A stretch of DNA of 10,190 nucleotides from Sulfurovum sp. (GTDB lineage Bacteria > Campylobacterota > Campylobacteria > Campylobacterales > Sulfurovaceae). The notes beneath the pieces were generated by a model, which was not told the DNA's origin, made no database searches, and saw only the letters and a list, made by a program, of their open reading frames with translations. Shown piece by piece: positions 1-6,317 of this stretch. Location of the stretch: positions 1 to 10,190 of the forward strand of contig JALVGO010000190.1 of assembly GCA_027029065.1 (NCBI GenBank), in the 5' to 3' direction. Position 1 is the first letter of the stretch. Each line of letters opens with the position of its first letter. The translations under genes and the position numbers were made by a program.

Positions 1-141
1 GGTGTCGAAGTCCATCTCAAAGGCGACAACCTGATGCTTTTTGACAAGATACGGCTGATGATTACAGAGGTGAACATCCCCCAAGCGGTGATTATGGCGG
101 AGTTAGTACAGAAACTAAGCAAAGAGGTCACTGACTTATGA
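1..141 (+). CDS. rnr: 3' end of probable ribonuclease R (partial)
   Basis: Frame 1 is open from the first base to a TGA at 139-141 and gives 46 residues ending KLSKEVTDL. The start lies outside the window. The visible part alternates hydrophobic and charged residues (VHLKGDNLMLFDKIRLMITEV), which fits the last strands of a C-terminal OB/S1-like domain. No catalytic motif is present here. The name rests mainly on context: holA follows on the same strand, and as I recall rnr (vacB) directly precedes holA in Helicobacter and relatives. RNase R is a processive 3'-5' exoribonuclease that degrades structured RNA. Another upstream gene cannot be excluded from so short a tail. Confidence 0.55.
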   Translation, partial: GVEVHLKGDNLMLFDKIRLMITEVNIPQAVIMAELVQKLSKEVTDL

Positions 142-159
142 ACATAATACTCAATAAAA

Positions 160-176
160 GCATTGCAAAGCAATGC
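160..176. repeat. Short perfect hairpin between rnr and holA
   Basis: GCATTGC and GCAATGC form a perfect 7-bp inverted repeat around an AAA loop, 19 bases after the rnr stop. No T-tract follows, so it is not a standard intrinsic terminator. It could be an mRNA processing or stability hairpin in the rnr-holA transcript. Confidence 0.5.
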
Positions 177-184
177 ATACCACA

Positions 185-215
185 ACTCATCACTCATCAC
201 TCATCACTCATCACT
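185..215. repeat. 7-bp tandem repeat upstream of holA
   Basis: The unit ACTCATC is repeated four times without error (185-212), followed by a partial ACT. It ends about 10 bases before the holA ribosome-binding site at 225-228. Perfect heptamer arrays can change copy number by slippage, which here would alter the holA leader length but not the preferred reading frame starting at 238. Confidence 0.85.
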
Positions 216-237
216 TCAAAAATCGGAGATTTTTGAC

Positions 238-1215
238 ATGTATCAACGAGAATTCGACCAACGCCTCAGACAATCCCTCCCCAAAGCAGTGCTCTTTTTT
301 GGGGACAACGCATACATGACCGACCACTACATAGCCTTTTACAAAAACAAACTGCAGGTCAAAGAGGAGGTACTCTCACTCTACTTTGACGAGTGGGACT
401 TTCAGCAGGCAAAGAGCTATCTCTCCCAGACATCGCTCTTTGGGGGTGTGAACCTGCTTATTGTCAAGCATGACAAGAAGATCCCCAAAAAGGAGCTTGA
501 TGAGCTCATTGCACTTGCCAACAAAAGCAGTGACAACTACTTTCTCTACGGCTATGAAGGAACCGCTGCCAACGCCAAGAGCCTACAAAGCAGTTTCAGC
601 GAAAAAAAAGGCGGGGTATGGGTACGCTTTTTTGAACCCAATGAACGCGACGGCATTCCTCTGCTTGCCCAAAAAGCCCAGCAGATCGGTCTTGATATTG
701 ACCACTTTGCACTCCAGCACCTCATGCGGCTGCTCAATAACAATCTGGCACTCTGCATGCAGGAGCTTGACAAACTTGCCATACTCGGCACCAAAGTCAC
801 CAGCAAAGATATCGACAGACTCGTCTACTCCACTGCACCACTTGCAACAGAACAGCTCCTTGTTGACCTCTTTCACAAAAAACCGATCACGGCAACCATT
901 ACCAAACTGCTTGAACTAGGAGAAGATGAAGCTTCTTTGCTTCGCTCGACACAGTTTTTTGTCAACCAGATCTTTCTCTTTCATGCCTACATTAAACTGC
1001 ATGGACATGTGGACTCTGCCGCCATACTCGGCTACAAACTGCCCAAACATATTGAGGAACAGAAAGCACAGCTTGCGCTGCGGGTCAAATCTGCTGCACT
1101 GCTGAAGATCTTTGAACACTTGCTTGAGAGTGAAATTGCCATGAAACAGGCACCCGCAGCACAGAGAGAGGTGCTGCTGTACAGTATTTTGATCAAGATA
1201 CAGCAGTATCTTTGA
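238..1215 (+). CDS. holA: DNA polymerase III subunit delta
   Basis: This encodes a protein of 325 residues. The delta subunit belongs to the clamp-loader complex that opens the beta sliding clamp and places it on primed DNA. The N-terminus shows the HolA-type nucleotide-binding-like start (KAVLFFGDNAYMTDHY), then the NLLIVKHDKKIPKKEL strand-helix region. The C-terminal half is helical and ends SEIAMKQAPAAQREVLLYSI, as expected for the collar domain. The length is near the roughly 340 residues usual in the family. The frame is open back to a TTG at 163, but that extension is only translated heptamer repeat. ATG 238 has a GGAG at 225-228 nine bases upstream and begins directly with the conserved domain, so it is preferred. 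The gene follows rnr closely. In related genomes rpsF would follow; here a small mobile element and a terminator do. Confidence 0.9.
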   Translation: MYQREFDQRLRQSLPKAVLFFGDNAYMTDHYIAFYKNKLQVKEEVLSLYFDEWDFQQAKSYLSQTSLFGGVNLLIVKHDKKIPKKELDELIALANKSSDNYFLYGYEGTAANAKSLQSSFSEKKGGVWVRFFEPNERDGIPLLAQKAQQIGLDIDHFALQHLMRLLNNNLALCMQELDKLAILGTKVTSKDIDRLVYSTAPLATEQLLVDLFHKKPITATITKLLELGEDEASLLRSTQFFVNQIFLFHAYIKLHGHVDSAAILGYKLPKHIEEQKAQLALRVKSAALLKIFEHLLESEIAMKQAPAAQREVLLYSILIKIQQYL

Positions 1216-1219
1216 TTTA

Positions 1220-1318
1220 TTACTTTTCGAATTCGCTACGGCGAGTCCTTCAAAAATCTGCCTTGATTATGAACGAAATTGCAGCATCAAAAATTCAGCT
1301 TATTCGTTGGGGGAGTAA
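1220..1318. mobile_element. MITE-like element, copy A (99 bp, internally deleted)
   Basis: The right end is intact (TGGGGGAGTAA, 1308-1318) and is followed by TA at 1319-1320. The left end keeps only TTACT (1220-1224), preceded by TA at 1218-1219. The interior from about 1228 onward aligns with the right third of copy C (about 6580-6671); both share GGCGAGTCCT and a long run through TCTGCCTTGATTATGAACG. It is therefore a deletion derivative of the same family in the same orientation. It starts four bases after the holA stop codon. It has no coding capacity. Confidence 0.8.
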
Positions 1319-1346
1319 TAACAGGAAATAGACAAAATACTTTGAG

Positions 1347-1396
1347 AGGATGCCACTCTAAACTATCGAACGAGTTTGGCATCCTATCGTTTTTTT
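1347..1396 (+). terminator. Rho-independent terminator after holA
   Basis: AGGATGCCA (1347-1355) pairs perfectly with TGGCATCCT (1377-1385). CTC/GAG can extend the stem inside a small bulge. ATCG and then seven T (1390-1396) follow, so it works in the plus direction and ends the rnr-holA transcript. Its T-tract runs into the stop codon of the convergent minus-strand gene at 1395-1397. In the minus direction only short T runs follow the stem, so bidirectional action would be weaker. Confidence 0.85.
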
Positions 1397-2819
1397 AATG
1401 AAGAAGGTACATGATTATGGCAGGGATTGTACCTACAGAATGATTAGGTTCATACTCAAAAATAGAAACCTCTTTATGATCTTGATTACTACTGACAACC
1501 TGTCCATTCACAATGTCGACATCATTACCAAATCCACCTGCATTGGCTGGCTGTAGTACTGACCGTTGTATCCATGACGTTCCATTATAATCATAGGCAA
1601 AAACAGCACCTTTCTCACCATCTATCATGGGCGCAGAGACTACAGCCAAGTTACCATTTACTGCAACATGAAGACCAAAGCCATCGTTGACAGAAGAAAT
1701 TGTTGAACCTGTCAACGGATACCCTACACGACTCCATTCCCAAGATGGTGGTTCTGCCGTCATTTTATATACACATGCTTCACCTTCGTTTGCAGTAACA
1801 ATATTTCCTTTACTTTTATGTCCAATATTTTCTTTTTTTGCACCAACAATCAAACGCACATCATCATAAGTTGTACCATTATTTTCAAGATCAACAGCAG
1901 TTCCAAAAGCAGAGTTTTCTACAATGCCTGAATTTACTAGAAAATAGTCCGGTATATGTTGGTGTATTCGATACTCATTATTTGCTGTAATCAATGGGTC
2001 AATACCCTCATCCAAACGATACAGGTAGACAGCACCTTTCCCTTCATAGGTTGTAGTGTCACCAGTAATTCTATTGTAATGTGTGACATTTTCATCCGGT
2101 GCACCAACAGCAAGATACCACTGATCCCCCTTGATTGAAAGTGAAACACTCTCACCAAATCGTGTGCCATCTCCAGCACTTGGTGTAACTGTTGTTTGGT
2201 TCCAATCTACCAAATCACTATAGTAATGTAGTTCAACCTCTCCATCTATCGGCTTACCAGATGCAAGGATTTCAGTAGCGACCCAAACAAGATGGGGGTC
2301 TAATCCACCTCCTAGATTTACAAGTTTTTTATATGAGTCCAAATCAATCGCCATTCCACTTGAATTGTAATAATTTGAAATAAATGTTTTATTAAGATCA
2401 AAACCATCCTCACTATCATTTAAACGATAAACAAATACACCACTGGCATTCAAAGTAAATTGACCTATATGGTAATTTACTTTTGGAGAACCAATCGCCA
2501 GTACTACATCAAGCCTTCCAATATCTTGCTGATCGTCGATCGCCACATCAGTTCCAAATTCATTGATGGTAAGACTACCAGTATCTCTCTGAACTTTACT
2601 GAACTGCTGCCAGTTACCGTCTTCATCTGTTTTGAAAACATACACAGCATTTTCTCCAGGATCCCCTACTGCTGCATAGTTTCCATCAAAATCTATGCTG
2701 TAGCCAAACGATACTGCAGAATCAGGGTCACCTACCACTTTCCCTACTTCACTCCACCCTCCATGCAACACTACTGCTGCAAATGTACTAACGATCATAA
2801 GATCTTTTAACCGTTTCAT
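1395..2819 (-). CDS. Exported FG-GAP / integrin-alpha-like beta-propeller protein
   Basis: This encodes 474 residues. The N-terminus is basic and then hydrophobic (MKRLKDLMIVSTFAAVVL), a signal peptide, although no clear A-x-A cleavage site is present. The rest consists of about seven blades of the FG-GAP kind, each with a pattern like FG..(V/I).(I/V) ... VGAP/IGSP ... GAVYLY: roughly 38-63, 88-132, 155-200, 220-268, 304-352, 380-411 and 430-456. Examples are FGYSIDFDGNYAAVGDP, FGESVSLSIKGDQWYLAVGA and FGLHVAVNGNLAVVSAP. Seven blades would close one propeller. Such proteins are extracellular binding or adhesion modules; no enzyme motif is visible. The start is well supported by AGGAGG eight bases or fewer upstream (minus strand, 2824-2830). 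The C-terminus ends IPAIIMYLLH, which resembles a segment of the LRR protein encoded nearby. It is transcribed divergently from the luxR-type gene. The ligand is unknown. Confidence 0.75.
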   Translation of the reverse strand: MKRLKDLMIVSTFAAVVLHGGWSEVGKVVGDPDSAVSFGYSIDFDGNYAAVGDPGENAVYVFKTDEDGNWQQFSKVQRDTGSLTINEFGTDVAIDDQQDIGRLDVVLAIGSPKVNYHIGQFTLNASGVFVYRLNDSEDGFDLNKTFISNYYNSSGMAIDLDSYKKLVNLGGGLDPHLVWVATEILASGKPIDGEVELHYYSDLVDWNQTTVTPSAGDGTRFGESVSLSIKGDQWYLAVGAPDENVTHYNRITGDTTTYEGKGAVYLYRLDEGIDPLITANNEYRIHQHIPDYFLVNSGIVENSAFGTAVDLENNGTTYDDVRLIVGAKKENIGHKSKGNIVTANEGEACVYKMTAEPPSWEWSRVGYPLTGSTISSVNDGFGLHVAVNGNLAVVSAPMIDGEKGAVFAYDYNGTSWIQRSVLQPANAGGFGNDVDIVNGQVVSSNQDHKEVSIFEYEPNHSVGTIPAIIMYLLH

Positions 2820-2861
2820 TATTTCCTCCTTTTTATAAATTCCTTAAAAAATTCTCATTAC

Positions 2862-2867
2862 ATTATA
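2862..2867 (-). promoter_or_regulatory. Putative -10 box of the beta-propeller gene
   Basis: On the minus strand the sequence reads TATAAT here, 43 bases upstream of the start codon. No strong -35 hexamer is visible at 16-18 bp. That is compatible with activator dependence or with the weak -35 boxes usual in Campylobacterota. The predicted transcription start is near 2855. Confidence 0.5.
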
Positions 2868-2888
2868 ACAATTTTCAAAATTAAAAAC

Positions 2889-2906
2889 ATCACCCTGCAG
2901 GGTGAT
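2889..2906. promoter_or_regulatory. Perfect 18-bp palindrome, candidate operator
   Basis: ATCACCCTGCAGGGTGAT is a perfect dyad. Its centre lies about 42 bp upstream of the start predicted from the -10 at 2862-2867, the usual place for an activator that overlaps the -35 region. A related dyad occurs at 3008-3024 on the other side of MITE copy B. LuxR-family proteins commonly bind dyads of about this length, and such a gene begins 170 bp away. That this protein binds here is inference. Confidence 0.55.
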
Positions 2907-2915
2907 ATTAGTTTA

Positions 2916-2965
2916 TTACTCCCCCATGAATAATCTGAATTTCAGCTTCTTCGTTGGGGGAGTAA
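2916..2965. mobile_element. MITE-like element, copy B (50 bp, ends only)
   Basis: This copy consists almost only of the two terminal repeats back to back: TTACTCCCCCA (2916-2926) and TGGGGGAGTAA (2955-2965). The inner arms match at 11 of 13 positions and meet at CTGAATTTCAG. TA flanks both sides (2914-2915, 2966-2967). The whole is a near-perfect 50-bp hairpin between the divergent promoters. Its inner arm resembles the right end of copy A (GAATAAGCTGAA-like) more than copy C. It could affect transcript stability or terminate antisense reads. Confidence 0.8.
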
Positions 2966-3007
2966 TAGTTATACCATTTTCAAAAACAAAAAACATTACC
3001 CTTCCTA

Positions 3008-3024
3008 ATCACCCTAAGTGTGAT
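3008..3024. promoter_or_regulatory. Imperfect palindrome upstream of luxR-type gene, candidate operator
   Basis: ATCACCCTAAGTGTGAT has outer arms ATCAC/GTGAT that match the outer arms of the perfect palindrome at 2889-2906, and the left half ATCACCCT is identical. Its centre is about 37 bp upstream of the start predicted from the TATACT at 3041-3046. It may be the autoregulatory site of the LuxR-type gene. Confidence 0.45.
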
Positions 3025-3040
3025 GTAATAGAAACTATTC

Positions 3041-3046
3041 TATACT
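3041..3046 (+). promoter_or_regulatory. Putative -10 box of the luxR-type gene
   Basis: TATACT lies 30 bases upstream of the start codon at 3077. No clear -35 hexamer is present. A weak GAAAG at 3065-3069 could serve as the ribosome-binding site. Confidence 0.4.
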
Positions 3047-3076
3047 TTATCACACAAATATCTTGAAAGCCATACT

Positions 3077-3829
3077 ATGCAGTTTCACAATATCCATTCA
3101 GAAGCATTGCTTAGAAAGCTGATCGAACTGCAGCAGGGTTTACTCGAACGTCAAAGTCTGCCAAAGCTGTTAGACGCATCCTCAACTTTTTTTCTCTCAT
3201 TCTCCAAAGCAGAATATATCGGTATCTCATTTATTCAACCTGATGCTTTATACGAAATGCAATGTCGTATGGGAGATGACCACGGACTGTTTAAACTTTT
3301 TCACAACTCCAGTGTTGGTGCAGCAGAGATTTTTAAATACGTGAAAACACTAAATCAGCATGAACTGCTCATCAATGATGGACGTTTATGCCGATTTTTT
3401 CGTCTGCCTTTACCCGAATGTAACAAAGTAGATGCAATTATGCAAGACCGAATACTGCTTCTTCGCCCTTTGAAACGCTCTTCGGATGAACAATGGGTCG
3501 GTCTTGCAGTGCTACTCATGCCAAGCAATGCACCATTGGAACCGGCATTGGAAGTTTGTGATGTACTTGACATGGTTGTAGCACCCTTTTTTGACATAGA
3601 GAGCGGATTGTTTGCCGAACACTGTATACATGAAAGCAGTCGTTTCGGTGAACTCAGCCCAAGAGAAAAAGAGATCGCACGTCACATGCTACATGGGATG
3701 AGCCAGAAAGAAATTTCCCAAAAACTCTCACTCAGTATCAATACTGTCAAGAGCCATATTAAAAAAATATACCAAAAATACAACATTAATAATCATCTTG
3801 AATTTATAAACCGTTTTTTGAAGCGATAG
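3077..3829 (+). CDS. LuxR-family transcriptional regulator
   Basis: This encodes 250 residues. The C-terminal 60 residues are a clear LuxR/GerE helix-turn-helix: ELSPREKEIARHMLHG (192-207), then KEISQKLSLSINTVKSHIKK (211-230) containing the scaffold and recognition helices, then YQKYNI. The N-terminal part (1-185) is an undetermined, possibly GAF-like sensory domain with a WVGLAVLLMP strand near 140-149. It lacks an identifiable receiver aspartate and recognisable autoinducer-binding features, so it is not labelled a response regulator or a quorum-sensing receptor. It is divergent from the propeller gene and shares a 257-bp regulatory region containing two similar dyads. Control of that gene, and perhaps of the LRR gene, is a reasonable guess. 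The ribosome-binding site is weak. Confidence 0.8.
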   Translation: MQFHNIHSEALLRKLIELQQGLLERQSLPKLLDASSTFFLSFSKAEYIGISFIQPDALYEMQCRMGDDHGLFKLFHNSSVGAAEIFKYVKTLNQHELLINDGRLCRFFRLPLPECNKVDAIMQDRILLLRPLKRSSDEQWVGLAVLLMPSNAPLEPALEVCDVLDMVVAPFFDIESGLFAEHCIHESSRFGELSPREKEIARHMLHGMSQKEISQKLSLSINTVKSHIKKIYQKYNINNHLEFINRFLKR

Positions 3830-3855
3830 GTAATTCTCCTTTTTTCGTTCAACAA

Positions 3856-3891
3856 TAGATAATACCGCCAGCATCGCCACGGCATTATCTA
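3856..3891. terminator. Strong hairpin between convergent genes (possible terminator)
   Basis: TAGATAATACCG (3856-3867) pairs with CGGCATTATCTA (3880-3891) with one mismatch around a 12-nt loop. It lies 27 bases after the luxR-type stop. No T-tract follows on either strand, so it is an incomplete intrinsic terminator or a 3'-end stabilising hairpin. The rest of the gap to 4063 is AT-rich, with no recognisable gene or element. Confidence 0.4.
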
Positions 3892-4063
3892 CTTTAAGCT
3901 ACATGCGATAAATAAGAATATGTTTCATATTGTTGCACTACTCAGAGCTTACACTCAGAAAGAACTTGAATGTATATGCATCACTTTTTTAAGTTATAAA
4001 CTATTACAACACTCTATTCAATGAAACTATCTTTACAATACAATAAAAAGTAGATAAATAACG

Positions 4064-6220
4064 CTAATAACTCCAATTCATATTGGTACAATCCCCAAAC
4101 TCTTCATCACTCCAGGCAGAACATCCCGAACTGTTACAGGATCTGACTTTATACCAATAGTCTGTATATGGTGTACATCCGGTATCATTGTATCTGCTAT
4201 TTGAACCGTTGTAAACGGTTGTCGTGCCTGTTCCGCCTCTTCGTGATACTTGATAATATGTTGCTTTATCTACTGTTCCCCAACCGAGCATCACAAAATT
4301 TGGATAATGTTTGGATGTTGTGATCCATGTTTTTGCAGGTACATTGGTAGTACCCCCTGATGATGGCGCAGTCTTTGCATTTACATATACCCAATCACTA
4401 TGTGTATCCTGACCTGCATACGTATAGTGAGTCCTTATTCTAAAACGATATGTCGTGTCTGGACTTGCACTGTTATTCACCATTTTAATTGGGGTGCTGT
4501 TATTATTACCATTATCATAGTCTTGGATGGCTGTCCATACTCCATTATATAAATATTGTATATTGTAATACCTTGCATACAGTGATGGATCATCATTGGC
4601 ATCTCTACCCAAAACAACAGAGTCCCAACCTATATAAAACAGATTGGTATAATTGTTATAACTTCCCCATTGATGCTGGGGTTTATCACTTCTTGCCCAA
4701 CCTACTGCCGCATGACAACTGTCAGAGACAGAATTTGCCCCGGTCTGTGCTGCATCTCGCGCCGGATAACAGCTCAGGCTACTCTCTATACCGTCACTGT
4801 TTTCCGCAGCTACACGATAAAAAATATAGATTCCAGTTGCTGCACTCAATACCTGTGCATCCGGTGTTGTAATATCTCCTGTTTCGCTCAGTTTCTGATA
4901 CGGAGATCCCCATCCTTCATCTGCCAATTGATAAATATGATATTTTGTCGCACAGCTTGACGCATTCCAATGCAGATCGATTGTTTTGATAATAGGATTT
5001 CGTGCATAAAGCCCTTTTGGTGCATAAGGTGCCGGTCTTGCAGAATCCATATCAGAAGAGACACTCATACCCCCAGTATTTTTGGCACCTACCCAATAAT
5101 AATAGGTTTGACAAGCATCCAGATCGCTGTCTGTAAAACTGGTCGTATTTGCCCCAACTGAACCTATTTGGCTTTTTGTGTCACTGTCGGCTGTCGTACT
5201 TCTGTATATGACGAAACTTGACTCATTATTGGAAGTATCCATCCAAGTGACCCTGATTTTTCCATCCTGTCTATCTATAGGGGCAGCCTGTACATTTGTC
5301 GGTTCAGATGGTTTAGGCGGCAATGTGCTTGGACCTGAAAGCAGATAGGAGATAATGGGTGCCATATTGACACTGCTTTGGGAGGTTGGACACTCATTGG
5401 TGTTTACGATATCACTATATTTACTTGTAAAATGATTATTAATATAGCTAATCAATGATTGATCATTCGAGTAAAGATTGCAGTTGTGTACCAAATATAA
5501 AAAATCTAGATTCATATTTTGTATTTCAGAGGGAATCTCCCCATTTAATCGATTATACGCAAGGTTCAGGTGCGTCAAATTGGTATTAAGAGAAGTTAGG
5601 GAATTTGGTATAGTACCTGTAAAATCGTTCCCATAAAGTTCTAGCCAACTCATATTGACGAGTAACGAAATATTAGATGGAATAGTTCCATTTAATTGAT
5701 TGCTACCAAGATTTAAATAGTGAATTTTTGGCAATTTTCCGATATTAGATATTCTCCCTGTCAAATCATTTTCATGCAGATCTAAAAATGTTAAATTCGA
5801 TAATGTAAAAATAACATCTATCTGTCCACTCAAATGATTGTCAGAGAGAATAAGCTGAGTTAGAGAACTTTGTAGGTTCGTCAATGTAGAGGGGAGACTT
5901 CCGGATAAATGGTTTGTCCCCAAATTGAGATAATTTAAACTTTGAAGATCACCAATCGCATTAGGTATTGTGCCTGTTAAATCATTGTAATTGAGGGTAA
6001 TCCTGGTTATGGTTGTTTCCTTTGTATCGCATGTCACACCATACCAGTTATTGGTACAAGGATCTCCTTGTAACCAATTGCTATTATCTTTCCAGTTGTT
6101 CCCATCTGTTGCATTATATAAAGCAACCAATGCATTCCACTCACTCGAAGTCACAGCAAATGCCGATACTCCAAACATATAGATCAACGCTACTATCTTA
6201 ACGATAACTTTTCCTTTCAT
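4064..6220 (-). CDS. Secreted plant-type leucine-rich-repeat and fibronectin-III-like protein
   Basis: This encodes 718 residues. A signal peptide occupies about 1-22 (hydrophobic stretch ending VSAFA, cleavage before VTSS). Residues 26-66 form an LRRNT_2-like cap (WNALVALYNATDGNNW ... WYGVTC). Seven or so repeats follow to about 245 with the plant-type consensus L..L.L..N.L.G.IP, for example LNYLNLGTNHLSGSLP and THLNLAYNRLNGEIP. A linker contains APIISYLLSG (287-296). Three to four fibronectin-III-like domains follow at about 303-396, 397-490, 520-618 and 626-712. The role is probably extracellular protein or glycan binding; no enzyme motif is seen. The frame is open to a GTG at 6226, but that is only two bases from the AGGAGG. 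ATG 6220 has an eight-base spacing and is preferred. No cell-wall or outer-membrane sorting domain was recognised at the C-terminus (ends NMNWSY). Cys pairs near the end (682, 695, 700, 711) could form disulfides. Confidence 0.8.
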   Translation of the reverse strand: MKGKVIVKIVALIYMFGVSAFAVTSSEWNALVALYNATDGNNWKDNSNWLQGDPCTNNWYGVTCDTKETTITRITLNYNDLTGTIPNAIGDLQSLNYLNLGTNHLSGSLPSTLTNLQSSLTQLILSDNHLSGQIDVIFTLSNLTFLDLHENDLTGRISNIGKLPKIHYLNLGSNQLNGTIPSNISLLVNMSWLELYGNDFTGTIPNSLTSLNTNLTHLNLAYNRLNGEIPSEIQNMNLDFLYLVHNCNLYSNDQSLISYINNHFTSKYSDIVNTNECPTSQSSVNMAPIISYLLSGPSTLPPKPSEPTNVQAAPIDRQDGKIRVTWMDTSNNESSFVIYRSTTADSDTKSQIGSVGANTTSFTDSDLDACQTYYYWVGAKNTGGMSVSSDMDSARPAPYAPKGLYARNPIIKTIDLHWNASSCATKYHIYQLADEGWGSPYQKLSETGDITTPDAQVLSAATGIYIFYRVAAENSDGIESSLSCYPARDAAQTGANSVSDSCHAAVGWARSDKPQHQWGSYNNYTNLFYIGWDSVVLGRDANDDPSLYARYYNIQYLYNGVWTAIQDYDNGNNNSTPIKMVNNSASPDTTYRFRIRTHYTYAGQDTHSDWVYVNAKTAPSSGGTTNVPAKTWITTSKHYPNFVMLGWGTVDKATYYQVSRRGGTGTTTVYNGSNSRYNDTGCTPYTDYWYKVRSCNSSGCSAWSDEEFGDCTNMNWSY

Positions 6221-6255
6221 TTTCACATCCTCCTTTTATTTTGGCTCTAAAGATT

Positions 6256-6286
6256 ATTATAGATCAAAGTTGTTGCAAAGTTGTTG
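6256..6286 (-). promoter_or_regulatory. Putative promoter of the LRR gene with 11-bp tandem repeat
   Basis: On the minus strand TATAAT occupies 6261-6256, 36 bases upstream of the LRR start. Immediately upstream lie two exact copies of CAAAGTTGTTG (plus-strand reading, 6265-6275 and 6276-6286). The 11-bp period places both on nearly the same helix face. A similar single-copy segment with TATAAT-like sequence recurs at 6863-6890, downstream of the intact kinase, as part of the duplicated block. Confidence 0.45.
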
Positions 6287-6317
6287 CAGAGAAAGTGAAA
6301 GTGAGAAGAAGGCAATG

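Larger units (their letters stand above)
2863..3002. repeat. Imperfect 34-bp direct repeat flanking MITE copy B
   Basis: 2863-2896 and 2969-3002 are similar with one or two one-base shifts. Both start TTATA, share ATTTTCAAAA, an A-rich run and ACAT, and end ACCCT. The left copy carries the putative -10 and half of the palindrome at 2889-2906. The right copy continues toward the second palindrome. The arrangement suggests that a promoter/operator segment was duplicated and that the small element now sits between the copies. Confidence 0.55.

Noticed and set aside
185..215. CRISPR array
   Set aside because: The repeats are 7 bp with no spacers and no cas genes in the window.
163..237. Longer holA beginning at TTG 163
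   Set aside because: The extra 25 residues are translated heptamer repeat. ATG 238 has a good ribosome-binding site and starts with the conserved domain.
1220..1318. MITE copy A as the holA terminator
   Set aside because: Its left arm is lost, so no long stem forms. A separate canonical hairpin with T-tract lies at 1347-1396.
3077..3829. Quorum-sensing LuxR receptor
   Set aside because: Only the DNA-binding domain is recognisable. The N-terminal part does not show identifiable autoinducer-binding features and no luxI-type gene is present.
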